A stretch of 64,000 nt of DNA from Amblyornis subalaris (GCA_018881555.1 JACAXG010000025.1:3727899-3791898), one strand, 5' to 3'. Counted from the first letter of the stretch, positions 46,601 to 62,174 are shown. Translations and numbers: made by a program. Notes: generated from the letters alone by a model not told the origin.

Positions 46601-49204
46601 CTTCCAGGGATGGCTGAATCATAGGGGAAGGGAGATGAGACACAAGAGCTTGGCCCCATGTGCAAAGCACCAGCATTTTCTTTGGGACAAGCTGCATGCA
46701 CAGGAGGAGGTGGAGCATCAGGTGTGGTGGACCACATTTGAAAGAGCAAATGGGCCAGGGAGCCAAGAAGAGTGGAGAGATCAAGACTCAAGGTCAGGAG
46801 AACACAGTGCATGCCCAGAGCCAAACACCACCTCTTACAGCCAGATAATGCTTTTTAATGCTGCCCAAAAGCTGCAAGTCATGCTTGTTTATGACCATCC
46901 ATGAACTAAGGAAGCCACCTACCACCTCTACTAGCATGGGATGGGCAGGTATGCAATAGCCTCAAGATACACAACCCTAATCTGTCTGTCATCCTGGCCA
47001 ACGCCTTTTTGCTGANCAATTTCAATTCACACTAAATAGATCTGTAAGGGAGTGGTGCCAAACTCCAAAACAATTGTTTTATAGTTCTTTCGTATGGCAT
47101 GTGGAAAACATCTCCTGTGCTATTTTGGATCAAAAGGTAGAGAGCTTTCTGCAGGGTGGGACAACCGTGGCAGGAATCTAAGCAGATAGCTGAAGTCCTC
47201 CTGAACACTGATGTAGAGCCCATGAAACACCTTTATCCTTGCCAAGAAAATGATTTCTTTATGGCCTTTTTCAAGGAAAATTCCCATTGGCTTCAATGGG
47301 GCGAGGACTTGGCTGAGGAAAAAGCCTGTTCAAATGGCCATCAGTTAACGTCTGTAGGGAGCTGCACCGTCTCGCCAACATTTTCAAAAGCGACTACCAA
47401 TTTCCAGCACTAAAGTTTTCGGGAATCTGGTTGGAGACCTCTAGGCACGTCTGCTGAGGCAGCTGAGAAACAGAGGGGCTGAAAAACAACCTGTCACTTC
47501 CAGAGCTACAGAAAAAAAAACTGTACTGCACAAAAAAAAGGCAGCTGCCTCAGGTTAAAAGTGTATTTTTATCCCTTTGAAGAGCCCTGAAGCGTATCTG
47601 GGCTGCGGGACGGGATGGAGCCAGTAGCACTCAGCACGGAGGGCCAGGCTGTATCACGGGGAGCACACACCATGCCAAGGGCCGCAGCCACCCTCTCCAG
47701 TGCTGCTCCTGTTCTCTCTGCACTTGCTTTCCTTCATCGACAGCTTGCACAGAGGGTTTCACGTGCATTTGCTTATCTGCCCAGGGTGTTTGCACAGCGT
47801 TTAAATGCTGATTAAGGTCCCAGACCCACAGAAAGTTTCACCCAAGTGGCCTTCAACACCCTGCTTGAAACCCCACTAACAGGGGGTCCTGGCTGTGTCC
47901 TGGGCTGGGTGGGGCTTACATCTCCCTCCCACAGCAATCCCAGCCTTTGTTGGCCAGCACTTTCCCTCTGAAGACATCTAAGGGCTTTGCAATTCATTAA
48001 TTACCTTGAAGAGAGAAAGGTGTGCATCCGGGGTTGCACATCATTTAAAAAAAAAAAAGGGCGGAGAAAAATTTGAGAGTGCTACCAAAAGCCATGCAGG
48101 GAATTAATGGGCAAATCCAGGAGCCTAAGTCCTGGCCTGACACCGTGCAGACGTGAGCACACACAGCATCCATGGAGAGATTTTTCACCCTGAGCAGTGT
48201 CATCCATCTTATCTAGGTTTGGGGTGTTTTTTGCCTCCAACACTTTTAGCTTTTTGTGTCCACGAGTTCTACCATTTCAGGATAATTTAAGCACCTGTTC
48301 TGGGTTTTGCTTGCCACTTTTTATTTCAAGGAGCAGAGCTGCCTGTCCCAGGCTGCTGAGAACACAGTGCTTGTCCTCTGCAGCCTGAGACCGGACAGAG
48401 TCTTTAAACCTGACCTTTCAGATGCACAACAGCCCCGGCAGAAAGATTACTTGTAGGAAGGTGGGGAAGGTGCAGACAAACCCCGACCGCAGCCCCAGTG
48501 ACCTCTGTCTCATCAGTCTGCAAAGTACTCCTAGGAGAGCCCAGGGCAAAGGTTCCTGTGCAACAGCTCTAGTATGTGTGTTTTTGACCTGGAGCTCAGT
48601 TACCTCAGAAGAAGTTTGCCAACAGGGATTATACTGGGATTGCAATTTCCTCACAGCAGGAGTTGAACCCCCAAAAGGACCCAGGGTTTGCTGATTACCA
48701 TTGCCAAACTGCAAAGCACTGAGCCCACAGCACAGCATCAATCTGTGCTCAGCTGGCAACAGAGGGAAAACGTGGGGGGACGAGTACATCATCTGGCCCC
48801 AAGCATCATCAAGCCAGCCCGGATGCAGCTCTCCAGAGGCAGATGAAACCAAAGCACCCACTCAAGTTTCACTCTTCACTTTGCACAAAAGTGCAACTGG
48901 AAATGCCACAGAGAGACCACAAGGAATGGGCTGTGTAGGAGAGGGGGCAATGGGAGAAGGGACACACATCAGAGAAGCAGCATCCCCTGGAACAACATGA
49001 CTCACAGGGGCCAACCGTGGATGCTCAGGGGAGGGAGGGGCAGAAGAAAAGACACAATTACAGAGCAATTCTTCTCCAGCTCCCCTCCTGGCCTTCAGCA
49101 GTTCAGGAACCAAAGGCATTTCATCTAGACTGGGTTTAATAGCCATTGACAGATCTAAATAGGTAAAAGCCATGTATGATCCCTTCTGGATTCAACTACA
49201 GGGA

Positions 49205-49218
49205 CACCCCCCCCCCCC
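49205..49218 (+). repeat. Poly(C) run
   Basis: A run of about thirteen C residues in IGFBP2 intron 1, starting just after ggacac. It is prone to length error in sequencing. Confidence 0.85.
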
Positions 49219-52200
49219 AATACTAATTCCTGTGCCCTCTCCTCAGACAGCAGCCTGTCCTCCTTAGCCTCATCCAGTTCCACACAGGGAATGTGTGGCT
49301 GTTTAAGCTGTTGATTTGGTTGCAAAGGACTTACAAGCCCAGAAGTGTCTGTGCCACCCAGTTTTTGGGAGGACTGGCCTGAAGACCAGAGAGATTTGGT
49401 ATTCCAAATCTCGCAGAAACGCAGGCTCCCATGAGACCCCAGTCACTTCAGAGCATGTCTCCACCTGCTGAAGAGCTCATCAGGGCGGGTTCCCAGGACC
49501 CTCTGCCTGCACTCCCAGGGCTATTTCATCATGCCAACTTGCTCAGTATCAGCGAGGAATTGCACACCACAGCCAGAAAATTCCTGTATTCGTCTCCAAG
49601 AGCTTGTTTTACCTCTGTGATAAGCTGTCCACAAAGCACTCCGAGATCCCCTGGGGCCAAAAGCACTAAGGCTCTGCAAACATCCTTTTTTTTTTTTGCC
49701 ATGAGATCTTTTCAACCCATCTCTACCAGCAGGGAGGGCACGACTGGGAGGGAACGGCATGTTCTGGGCCAGGGGTTGCTTAGCAAGCTCCTCTCCCTGC
49801 CCTGAGCAGCTGGCACCGAGGGGTGATCCAAGGGGCACCCAGTGCTTTCCTTTGACTCAGGCATCCTACAGGAAATGCTTTATGCTCCTCCGAAGTGCCA
49901 GGGACACTGACTCGGGGCAGCACAGCTTTCAGTAGCCTGCTTTGCTCTCTTTTCTCTGCCTATTTCTCGTGGCTGGAGAGCTCAACTTTCCCTCCTCCAT
50001 CCACCTAGGTCCAGAGCCAGAGGAAAACCTGTTGCCACTGCACAGTGCCCTGTCGCACACCTGTGCCCCTCCACTTGCAAAGTCCTCCAGCACCGAGGGA
50101 GAAGCAATACTGCCATGGAGCTGATGTCAGATGAGGAGAGGGACAGAGATGTCCCTTCCCCCGGGCTTTACTTCAAACAGCCTTTTTTATTTTTTTTTAA
50201 CCGTGTTTGTAGACTGGTTTCCCAAGGATACAGGACTTGTGCAATTACACAGCCTGCCTCTATGTGTTTCTGCATGTGCGTATGTTTGCATGACTGCCTG
50301 TCTCCCTATTAGTTCTCCTCCCCCTCCACCTCCCAATATATCTACAAACACGTCAGCAAATGCCAACTGCATCTCAAACGGGAACACAATTCGCAAAAAT
50401 AGTAAGTTTCCACCATTTCATGGAAATGTGCAACCAGGCTGAAGAGAGACAAAATAACAGGGTTTGTTTTGTTAGCTTTCTTTCCAAATTATTTGACTGA
50501 TGGGCCGCGTAGCACATTACCAGTCCACTCTGTGCAGACCCAGCAGAGCACAAACCACCGCTGGGGAGGGTCTGCTCCAGCCCTGCTCCTGCCAGCAGTG
50601 AGCCTGCACGTGTTGTTTGTGACATCCTGCTCCCTCCCACACCAGCTGTTCATTGTGTGCCAAGAATGATAAGTGAAAATGCTGTTCAGGACCCTCAAAA
50701 ATGCAGGGGAATGCTTCAAGTCCTTCATTTACCAAGCTTCCACATGCAATCCTGCTTTCTTTTCACCACTTCTCCCGAGCAGGGAGCTGCTGCACATCCC
50801 AGTGCACACCTACAGCACACTCTCCAGACTCGCCTAAAAGCTGAGGCTGAGGGGCCAGAGGGTCTCATCTCACGATTGATGACAGTGGTTTTGTGTATGT
50901 GCTTAACTTCAACATGTGTGAAGGCAGCGTGCTCAGGGGAAAGACCTTAACATGTCTGGAAGGTCTTTCTGAGTGAGGCTCTCCAAGCTCCCTGCCACCA
51001 TAAAAGCATTCCCCCTTGTTAGTGAACCGTATCTCAGCCCTTTCAACACAGTTCTACAATTAGCCCTCTGCAAAGCTGCAGCCTTCCCAGCAGAACCAAA
51101 TGAATTAACTTGAAAACACTTCCAAGCTTAAATTAATTGCACTGCAGCTTCCCAATTTGACATTGACCCCATCTGTAAAATCCCCAGAGTAGCTACTACT
51201 TAGTCATTAGGGGCTTCTGCCTGAATGAAACAAGCCATTAATCTTACCAGGCCAAGTCTCTGCTCTCCTTCCCCAGACACTCACGTGCATCCGTGTGGTG
51301 TTCAAGCACCCCAAAAAGCCTGCACCAACTTCCAGCATAAGATCAGCTCCTAAATCCTCAGTTCCCATGAATTTCCAGAATAAAATCAAACCACAAAACC
51401 ACCTTATTTATTTCCTACAGGTTTAACTGCTGTGTTTGAATTACCTGTATTACCCCCACGGAAACACGGACTCATCTCTAACCCTGAGTCCAAATCCACT
51501 GGGGCTTTTGCATCCCACAGTCCAGACTATGCAAGCACAGAAGAGCTTTCCTTATTGCAGCCTCCAGGAGGGTGCCTGCATGTTCATTATTAACTAGATG
51601 ATCTCTGTTTGGCATTGGGCTGCTGCACCTCTCTTTCCTGCAGAAGAGCCAGAGGCTGGCAGAATTACAGAAGCTGTGAATCGCAACACAGCTGATTCCC
51701 AGGTGTGACGCTCTGCAGCCTGCCAGAAAGGGCTAATGAAGGACTTATGATCTGATGGACACACCATCACAAACAAGAAACTCTTCTCCAAAATCACACT
51801 AAGCATTTCTGCCTCCCTCACGCATTTCAGGAAAAATGACAGTATACAGGACCTTTTCAGAATATTGTCCTATTTTAAAATTATTACCTTTCTTGGTGCA
51901 GGAAGCAACAAGCAAACACTATGCTAGCTGGAGACAGACTGCCAAACATCAGTTTGAACCTGCACAAAGGAAAGATGGGCTACTAGAGGAAGTGCTCACG
52001 TCTGTCCATGTCTCTTGGATAGGATACTTTAGCCAAATGCAAGACATCCTGCTTCAAGAAGAGGTGCCTGAGAGAAATTTTGTGGGTTCTATCATATAAG
52101 AAGCTAAGGGAGATAGTCTAGGGCTTTTTCTGGCAATGTCCTCTGCCTGTTCTGGCTCCTCAAGGATGGACAAAAGCTCACCAAAAAGATGTCCTCTGGC

Positions 52201-54917
52201 TCTGGTAGCCCAACTGTGATTCACTGATTTGTGAGTAGCCATTTGGTACCTGTTCCCAATCCCCATCAAGATCAATGGCTGTGGGGAAGTGGCTCTGGAC
52301 ACGGCATGTCGAGAGGAGCCTACAGCAAAGTAGTGCACCATGTGGGAAGGCTGTGTGCAGCACAGCCAAGTCTGACCTTCCACCCTGCAGAAAGGTGGAA
52401 AAGCCTCAAAATCAGGAAGAAGGGGGAAAAAAAAAAAAAAAGGCAACCAAACAAAAAACCAACCCACAAATAAAGCAAAAAATACTTAAAACCCCCAAAA
52501 GGTCAGAGCAGTGCCTCACCCTGCCTGCAAGAGCCTTCTCTCACCCATCTCTGGTATTGCTCCACTCCCTTCTCAGCCACATTGGCTTCTCCAGTTATTA
52601 TGCACACAAATGGAATGAACTTCAGTCATTTGTACTACTAGTTTTTAAATAACATCTCACTTTTCCAAAGTCGATTTTCCAGACGGCAGCTCAGTCCAGG
52701 GCTCCCCTCACCACCCACCCATATCTCACTGCACATTTCCTCAAAGTCTGCCAGTTTCAAAACACACTATTATTACAGTAATTCCTTCCTACCTTCTTCT
52801 CAGAAACTCTGCCAGAGACCAGCAGCCACTACCACCAGTGTCACCTCCAGGTCTGTTGGACCTACTGTCCTCATCCAGCCCCTGAACCATGCACCAGTCC
52901 TCCAAGCCAACCCTGTGTTTGCTTTTTCCCAGAAACCTGCATTCCCCAAGGACAAAGCACAAGTGCCTACAAATAAAACCAGAGCACTGAACTGTGGGTA
53001 CAAAGAGGCAGTATTTGATTTAGTTGAGTCTTTTCTGCCCACCAGCATCTCCCAGCTGCCTCCAGCATTCACAGCCACTATCCTTCCCTCCTCATGCCAG
53101 CTATTGCTGAGTATCCCACATTTAATCCACCAATTGGGTTTTTCTCAGATTGTGAGTTTTTCAAGCTAAGCAACATTGCAATTGTTTCAGGTTATGTCAA
53201 AACTCTGTTCATCTGTTCTTGGGGCAATATTTCACTCAGTTTTGCAGTGACTTTGCTCGATTTCTTTAACCCTTGTTTTATCTTTCTCCCACCTAGAGGC
53301 AGACCTGAATTTGAACCCTCATGTCAGAGTACTCCATGAAAAGGGACTGAACCTGGTCCTGCATGTGTATTTATTATGCACACTTACTATTTATCTTAGG
53401 ATGAAAAAAGGCAACTGCCACTCTCTAAGCATGAAGTCTTCATTGATCCAACATTGCTATTGAAATAACCAGGAGGTTTGCCAAAATTAAGACTTTGCAG
53501 ATTCGTCCCACTGCTGACTGGCACGTGAACACACGCAGGAACACCATGAAGGGTTCAGACTCATGGACATACTACCAGAAGGCAGCAATTTGATCTGTAA
53601 TAACTTGTTTGTGGCATACAAGGGCCATGCACATGCAAGTAATGCAAATTACCTTTATGGTCCCCTGGTGACTTCCAACCTCCAGAGCCTACAGCATAGC
53701 CACATCAATGTCACTTGGCCTTCAGAAGGGGAAGTTTCCTCCCTCCCCACAGGTGAGAGGGAAGCAGTGCCAGGTAGCCTGCTGCTTCACTCTGATGTCA
53801 TTGCTTTGGTCTCTTGCCTTAGAGAAGAAGGGGCTGGATCTCACTTTATTTGCAAATGACTCTCTTTTGGGCCACCCATGAAGTTGCCCAACTTCCAACC
53901 TCAGGAGTCTGCAGACTCCTGCTGAGCAAAAGGCAGGAAGAGAGAGTCATAAAACTGTGGCAGAGGAAGCAAGAAAAGAAAGGAGAACATCAGTGGTTGA
54001 ATTCCCAAGGAGGATGGAGGCATTGCAAAGCTTAAGAAACAGACCACCACAAAACAGGGTGAGGGAGACAAATGTGATAAGCCAGCTGGAGAGGAAGCTG
54101 GGATGTACATCAGTCAGCTTTCCACTCAAACAGCTCCAGAAGCCATTTCACATATAGAAAGCCGCCACACTCAGCACCAAGTGCCCTAGTGTGTTTGCTA
54201 TGCACCTGATCTACACAACACCCCTCCCCCAGGGGAAGGATCTGCATATTACTTAGTCTTGAAAGATACCGAGGCCTGTGGCAAAGAGGCCTTGAAAGCC
54301 GCAATCTGCTGGTATATGACAGTGGGATAGTCCCCAAGTTAGAGAAAACTACACGTCTTTGTAAACAAGCCAAATAGTTAATACTGAGCTGCTGCAAGGA
54401 AATGCAGGGAATCCCCTGGCTTCAAGAAGGACTTCATGGAGTTCACCCCAAAATGCCAGACGCCTTCAGCTGGCTTGTGGCATTCAGATGTTTGCATCCT
54501 TCTCCAAACCAAGCCTGCACATGGTGTAAGCCTGGCAGGGGTGAGCCTCCCCAGCCACAGCCCAGCCAGCTGCTCTGCAGCAAGGAGGGCTCACACCATA
54601 CACTGTACACTGCTGCTGTTGTACAGCACGTAACAGGTTTTACCTGGCTTTATCTATTGTATTTTTGAACCCCCAAATTTGCAAAGCAAAACGCTGCAGT
54701 AATTTAAGGGCATGTAAGTTCCCAGGCACGGGTCTGGGGAAGGAGCACACCAAGGGGGCCACTACACATCCCGGGAGCACTAAGGTGGGAGGCTGTCAGT
54801 AGATAAATTGCCCTGGAGTGCTGTAACTCGCACTGCTCTCAGACAGACCACCGCAACTGGAAAGCACTGTAACCACAGCCATCCCAGAGGCAAAGGGGCG
54901 GGAGCCAAGGAGGCAGT

Positions 54918-54973
54918 GGGAAACACCAGCCCCCAGCAGCTACATGGGAAACACCAGCCCCCAGCAGCTACAT
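54918..54973 (+). repeat. 28-bp direct tandem duplication
   Basis: Two identical adjacent copies of a 28-bp unit that begins gggaaacaccagcccccagc, in IGFBP2 intron 1. Exact identity suggests a recent duplication. Confidence 0.95.
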
Positions 54974-57900
54974 ACCCTGCTTTCATCAGTCCCCAGAACA
55001 AAAGCACTGCTGCACTATTCCCCATCAGGAAGCAACGGGCACCCACACCCACCTCCATCACACTTGGTCCATAAAGCCCCACTTCATTAGAGCCACTGTT
55101 GCCACATCTGTTAGTGCTTTAAAGCACATACATCTGGCTTAATTGAGCACTTGACTTTATTGCTGCTTTATCTCCATTTTCTTAACAGGCTTGGGGAGAG
55201 GGTTTTGTGTGGTTAAAGTTTGCTTCTTTTTTCATTCTTCCTTTTTAAATTCTTTTTCCACTGAAATCCCACCTGAAGCAGGAACAAAAGCCGCTGTGAC
55301 AGCTGCTCACAACCTCTGGGGCTGCTTTTAGGAAAAAGTCTCCTCTCTAGACAATGAACCCCATCCTAAATATTCTGGTTTATGTGTTTCAAAGCTGCAG
55401 ACCTCAACACCACCAATCCTCCCTTCCCACTCTGTTCCCCCAGCAAAAAATCAGAGTTAGTGGCAGAATGTGGTGTAATACATGTCAGGGAGAAAAGAAA
55501 GAAAAGGATCTTGCTGCCCCTGCAGTCTCTGAAACTTTGCCTCTGCCAAGTTACAACAAACAGGAAAAGCAGAATCAAAACACAGCCCCCATGTCCCCCT
55601 CCATCCACCCAGTGCAGGCTGTGCTGGTGCCAGCTACCACTCACAAACAATCACGCTGCAAGGCTCCTCTGGCACATCCTTCCAGGTGGCCTGAACAACA
55701 GAAAAGCCCAGCTCAGGAAGCCTGCATTCAATGCATGTGGTGCTTGAATCCCTTCCAGAAAGTACAATGGTCCTTCATGCCCCCAGACAGAGGAGAGGTT
55801 ACTTGAAAGGCCCTTTACCAGCTCCTGTACTGGAAGATGCCTGTTTCCCTGTGAAACCAGAAGCCAGGCTGGGAACAGAGAGGAGCACTGGCTGTAAAGT
55901 TGGCTGTTTTCCCACTAAGCCACCCCAAGTACTTCCCAGCCACTGGGAGAAAAGGACTGGTGCCTTCTGGGAGAAGGAATTAGGGCACCTTCACTTGCCT
56001 GCAGCATCCTCACAGGGACCCATGCCCAGCATCCTTCCACAGCTTTCAGGCCATGACATGGGATGGGCACTGCCCCAGACAGTATTTCTCTCACTGCAGA
56101 CTGAGGCTGGGACTGCTCAGCAGGCAGCCTGAGTTTCATGGAGCACCAAATGCACACAAATACATTATGCTACCGAATACTAACACAGGATGCAATCCAC
56201 ACATGCAGCCAGGAGCTGTGTACCCGCTAAAAGCAGGATGACCTGCTGAAATCAGGACTATTGCAACTTCAGGGTGAGTGGCTGGATGAAGCGATGCTTC
56301 ATCACCATCACACATCATGGCTGTCCCCACAATCTGTTTCAGGCACCCTCAGTTACGCCACCACTTGCTTTTCACGCCCACCAGGTACACTCCCCCCCCC
56401 CACCAGCCATCTCCTCAGGTGTGCTGCTCCTTGTTCTCCTGCCCCCCACGTACAAGGGAGTCCTGTTCAGCCAGTGTCACACCTTGTAAACTCTGGCTTT
56501 CAACTCTTCCAATGGAAGCAGGCATCAATGTCCTGCCTGTCCCCCTCCTATGAGAGTAAGATATTCAAAGTACTGTCAGCTCTCCCAGTGCTGTGTTCCA
56601 GTTTGATTTCATGCTGCAGTGCTGAGTCCAACTATCCTTTATCCCTGCTGCCTGGTATCTTTTCTCAGACATCTAAACACAAAAGCCACCCTCGAAGCGA
56701 GCAAAAAGCAAGCCATACTAGCAGCAGCCGAATGAGCTCCCCTGGTCCTTCCTGTCCTAGTCCAACAAGACTTCAAGCCCAGGAAAAGAAATATCTGAAT
56801 AGTGAACTGAAAGAGTCAAAATGTAATTAAACTCTGCACTTCCTATCCCAAACTGTTCATGGATGTTTCTGTGGGTTTGATAGTTACTTAGTCACTCTTG
56901 TTTCACTAGAGAAGAAAACAGACCTGTCTTTAACAAGACAAACTCTTCTGGATTCCTTGGGAGGAAGGCAGTAAGCAAATTACATTTTCTGAACCTCTCT
57001 CCCCCCTCTTCTGCATGGCTTGTATGCACAGAGACATCTTTCCTATGAAAAAATCTCTTTAGGCTTTACAATTGAACCCAACTGGACTCTACCTGTGGGA
57101 ACAATCCAAGTTATCCTCACAAGGACACTCCATCTTCCAAAGTTAGGGAAGGCAGATAATTTAGATACTTCTGTACAACCCATGCTGACCCCCTCTTTGA
57201 GCAAGACAGAGAGAGGAGACAGCAGATGGCTTCTTGCAGCACTGCTTCTCAGGGAAACAGGGAGCAGACAGGGAATGAGCTGCTCCTCTGTGACCGGCAG
57301 CTGATGTAGGAGGACTGTAAAGACTGACCATCTCCTCTGCTTCTGGAAATCAATGGCATAGGGACTTTCTGAGCCACAGGCTGCACATGGATCATCACAT
57401 TTCTTAACCACCCATACTTCTATCAGTTTCTATACTTTCTTTTAGAAGCCATTTATATCAAGGACATTTCCAACTTCCTACACCAGTGACCTTCATGGTT
57501 TAGTTCCGTGCCCTGCTTGATCTTTTCATGGAATGCCAAATGAAATTGAAAAATAGTGATCTTCTTGTTCCTGCTTCATAGCTCTCCCTCTCAGTCCACA
57601 GGAACAAGTCAGCAGAAAGACCTAAACAGTACAGTGCCAGCCTTTATACCCCATTGAGACAGGTTTTGAAGACCCCTTAGCCAAGGGGTGACCTTCAGAA
57701 TGCAATGTGCACCTGCTGTGTGCCACGCACGCTTCCAAAATCAACCACAGCCCTGGCGAGGGGCTGGCAGCCAGGACACCTCTTCTTTAAAGAGAAAGAA
57801 AAATGCCCGGCCTTTTCACAACTACAGAAGGCCTTGGCACAAGCTGAGGGCATAGGAACAAAGCCAAAGCACACGGAAAACAGCAGCAGCAGTTCTTACC

Positions 57901-60900
57901 ACTGCCTGTCTAACCGGAGAGCTGAGACACCACCCTAGAGCAAGGGACTCGCTGCAAGCTCCTGATGAGCTGTGCAGGGTGCCCTGACACAGAGAGACCC
58001 CTCCAGTGCCACCCCCAGTGCTGCCCCGATGGCCCCAGCTCATCGGCACTCTCTCTTGTCGCACAGTGAAGCGTGCTGGCTGAGGACCAATGAAAGCACC
58101 TTCTAATGGGATTTTTCAGGTTTCAAGGATATCAGTGTCTGGCACAGGCTGAAGTAATTAAGAGGACTTCCAAGAGACAATCTGGCATTGATTAACTAGC
58201 TATTTACCACTGAACATTTTACAAGTCCCACTCTAAAACTCTGCACCAGAACACTTGCTTTTTCCTAATTGTTTTCTCCCTTGCCCCATCCCTGTCTCTC
58301 ACAAAGCCCAGCTGTGGCCTCTCACACCACTCCCTCAGCCTCACCATGCTTTGCCTTGCTAAATAAACCATGCTGGTGTCAGCCAGACTGAAGCTGAAAG
58401 GCTTCCTGAGGGTTAAAGGGAAAAGCATGTTGCTCTTGGCAAACAGATAAATCCAGTGTTCACTGAACAGGTCTCAAGATGGACAGCCACAGCCACATGT
58501 GCTTGCAATCATCATATTTACATTCGAGTCTTCCTACTGAATACCGGGGTAAGAAAATCTTTGGGCCGATCTCATTTCTACCAGCTTCATTTGGCTGATC
58601 GCTACACAGCCGCAGATCTCTTCATCATCAGGTTTCTCCAGACCTACGAGACAACCCTAACACTGCAAAGAGCTGAGTTAACAACTCATTTCACTACTAC
58701 TCCCTCCTATATCACTTAGAAAGCATCTCTGGAGGAGCAGCAAACAGGTGGCCCTGGAGGGAAGGGTTTGTAGTCCGCAGGGAAGAGTTACTGGTGGNGT
58801 TTAACACCTCACAGGAGCAGTAATGCAAATTCTGCATTCAAAGAGAGGATTTGTTACAGCACCAGAGAAGGCAGAATGGGCATGTCCAGTTTCAGGGCGC
58901 TTCCACTCTCCCTCAGTGTATAGTATCACCAGCTGCTATGTCCTCCCCTCTTCGAAAGGGAATTAGGAAGGTCTTCCATTCCGAGTGAGCTCCAAAGGAG
59001 CAAAGTACACCCAGCTCCTGCAGTACGTGGGTCCTTCCCTGCACAGCTGTATCACCTCTGCTCCCAATGCCCCCACAGCAGCACGGGAGATGCATGGAAA
59101 CACTAGAAATCAGTAGGACAGGACTTGGCCTCTTTTGAGGTCTGCAGAATACTATGTAAATTGATGGGGCACATAAGTATTTATTATTAAGGAAGTGTAA
59201 GAGAAGAGGAGAACGGAAACTGCTTATCAATAATGAAAAGCAAAAGTGAATAAAACCTGTAGAGAAAATTCCACACAAGCTTCTTTCTTGTTCTTAAAAT
59301 ATATAATGGAGCACCACAAAATAAAGCAGGACAGATTGGTCCGATAAGGTATCAATAACAAAAAAGAGCAACCAAGGAAAATCTGACTACACTTATAGTT
59401 AAGTCTAGGAAGACCAAAAGGAATTAACAACTCTTACAAATATGCAGCTTTTACTGAGGTGAAAACTACTGGATTAGACAAACATGGACAATCCAAATAA
59501 TTAGCCATTAGTATAGTCTACAAAAGGGTTGTGATAGCATATCACATTATGAGTGATTTTAAAGTCAAAACCAAATTTTTTTGTAGCACTCTAGTCAAAA
59601 CAGCTGTTCACACAGCAAAAATCTGTGGTTTGAACTGGAAAAGGAGGCAGGCTTGAGGATGGGACACTGTCCTTCTGTCCACAAAGCTGTGAAAAATTAA
59701 CCTGGGAGCATCAGAGATGGATGCACCTAGGAGAAGACCTGACACCGTGTGGAATGATCCCTAAGCCAAGAACCTCCAACAAAGACAAGGGCAGTGCTCA
59801 GATCACATCTACCGCAGTGGAGCTGGGATGGAGGTCTCCAGATCATGATTCCTTGCAAAAGTGGCCCTGATCAGTTGCCACAACTGACGAGGTCAGCGTA
59901 AATGCTTAAACTGGGCAGAAAACAGAGCAGCACCCATACAATGAAACAGCCCTGGAGATGGACAAAGGAACAAACCCTTAATAGAGCATCAGGTGGTGGA
60001 AAATGTGAGAAGTCATCGGAGAAGTCATCCAGACAAATTAACTTGGAAAATGGCAGAAGGCTGATGAATATTTGGCATCAAAACAGCCATCAGCCTCCCC
60101 GGGATGTTCCCAGAATGAAACTGTAGAATGAGCCGTAAATAGTCTGAAGTGCATCTTGCTCCCTTGCCCCAAAGGCAGCACGGCCATGCTGGGGGAGCTT
60201 GGAGGTGGAGAGAAGGAAATGCTTAAAATCCAACGCTCACTGACTCACAGGAATAAATCACTCTAGAAAGGCCCACTGTAAGCTGGGGAAGAGCCTTCTG
60301 GAGGCCTTAAAGGCATGTGACACTTCTNAATTTCTCTCCTACCAGCTTTTGTTTCATTTGCAATTAAAGTATCAGAGATGCCAGCTATCCTTTTCCCTGT
60401 TTCTGTCAGGGCTGTTGGCCTCAGACAAGGTACCTGATACCTCCTCTTGAGCAACCGACTCTTTATCTCTATTCCCAACTTTACCACATTATCTAGTTAC
60501 TGGCATTGTATAAGGGCTTTGCTTTAAAGTCTTCCCCCATTTCCCCATTGCAAATATTCACTTTCTGATCACTTGCCATTTCTTCATTTGCCAAATCTCC
60601 TTTCATTGAAAGTTTAAGGTCACAAAGTACAGATTTCCTCATTTCAGCTCCCCCCAAAGCTGGAGTAATTTGGCTTGGTTGCAGGGTAAACTCTAGAGCC
60701 TAAAGAAAACAAACACATAGGACACTTCTGCTACCCTGAAATGCTGGGCAGTAAAATCTCAGTAAATAAATAAATACACAGAAACTCACTTTAGGTCAGA
60801 GAACGTTATGCCACTTGCTTTGCTACAATTAAAATCAATTTTAAAAAAAAAAAAGCAGACCAGGGACTTGCACCTAGAAAGCAGTATTAAAAACAACAGC

Positions 60901-62174
60901 AAAACCATCTCTCCATTCCCTCTGAAAATGCAGTACAGTAAAACTTATTGTGAGACAGGAATACTGCTTTAGCCTCAATCCAACTGTACTTTGAATGAGA
61001 CCCCAAACTCTGAGAGCACAATTTTATTTTGAATTTGGTCTTGATCATCATTTGGTCACATTTATCTTTAACAACCACTCTCCCATGACAAAACCTGCCT
61101 TCTGCCACGCTGAAGGAGCATTAGCATGGCAGAGTCAGCACTATGTTTTCCTGTGTGTTGACAAAACCTACTGGCCTCATGAAAAGAACTAAAACATTTT
61201 AGAAAACTCTTGTTTTGTGGAAAAAAATAAAAAATCCTCCCTAGGATTAGTGCAAGAGCCACTGGGCATGAGAGCACCTTGCCATCAGCCACATCACACC
61301 ATCCTCCTTAGCAGAAAGGTATCAGCTCTGCCCTTGAAATATCACCTGGAGATGTCGTCCTAGAAGGACAGTGCTGCAGCCAGCAGAAGATGCCATATTT
61401 TCTAGACAGGATATTATTAGGGCTGAGTTATGGTATGATGTCCTCATGCCAAGACTCTTTTCTAGCTCACAGTGCTCTTTCCCCTCCCTGTCTTTGTTTT
61501 CCTCCTGTAACTCCTCAGAGCAGCCAAGCCCTCCCCTGCCGAGCCCTCCCTGTGGCACAAGCTTCCACTCTCCTGGAGCTCTTCCCTGCACCTGTGCCTG
61601 CCTACATCCATTTTTTCAGGCTCATGACTCCTGCTGAGGTCTTGCCAGCTGCTTTCCGAGGGGTTAACACTTCCCTTCCCGTGGGACACTTCTCTCTGGA
61701 TACAGGGTGAGCCCGGGTGGCTTTTGCAAAGCAGTACCTGAATGGAAGTCCCCCCTCACCCTGGGACCGATTAACACACACAGGTTCTAGCCGTCCACTG
61801 GCAGGTTTCACTAGCAAAAGTCCCATTCATCAAAGCCTCCAGCCTGGTCTTGCACTGCCCATTGGCGTACTCTGTGCCATTCATTTTATCCCATTCCTGA
61901 CCCTCTCAACCATCCGCATCATTTATCCTAAAGAGTTTTTCTGGGCTTTCTCTCCTCATAGCAGTGAACCCAATAGTGCAATCACAAGCATTCAACACCC
62001 TCACACCTACAGTTTCCACCATGGCTGGTGTTCCTGCCCTCTGACTGATTTCAATCTATTTAATTCTTTGACTTTTAGTTCTTCCCCTCAGTTTCCAAGA
62101 TTTCCATGTCCTCATCCCCTCCAATTGTGCTGAACACTGAAGCACAGTTTGGTTAATACTGGATCCATACCTAC

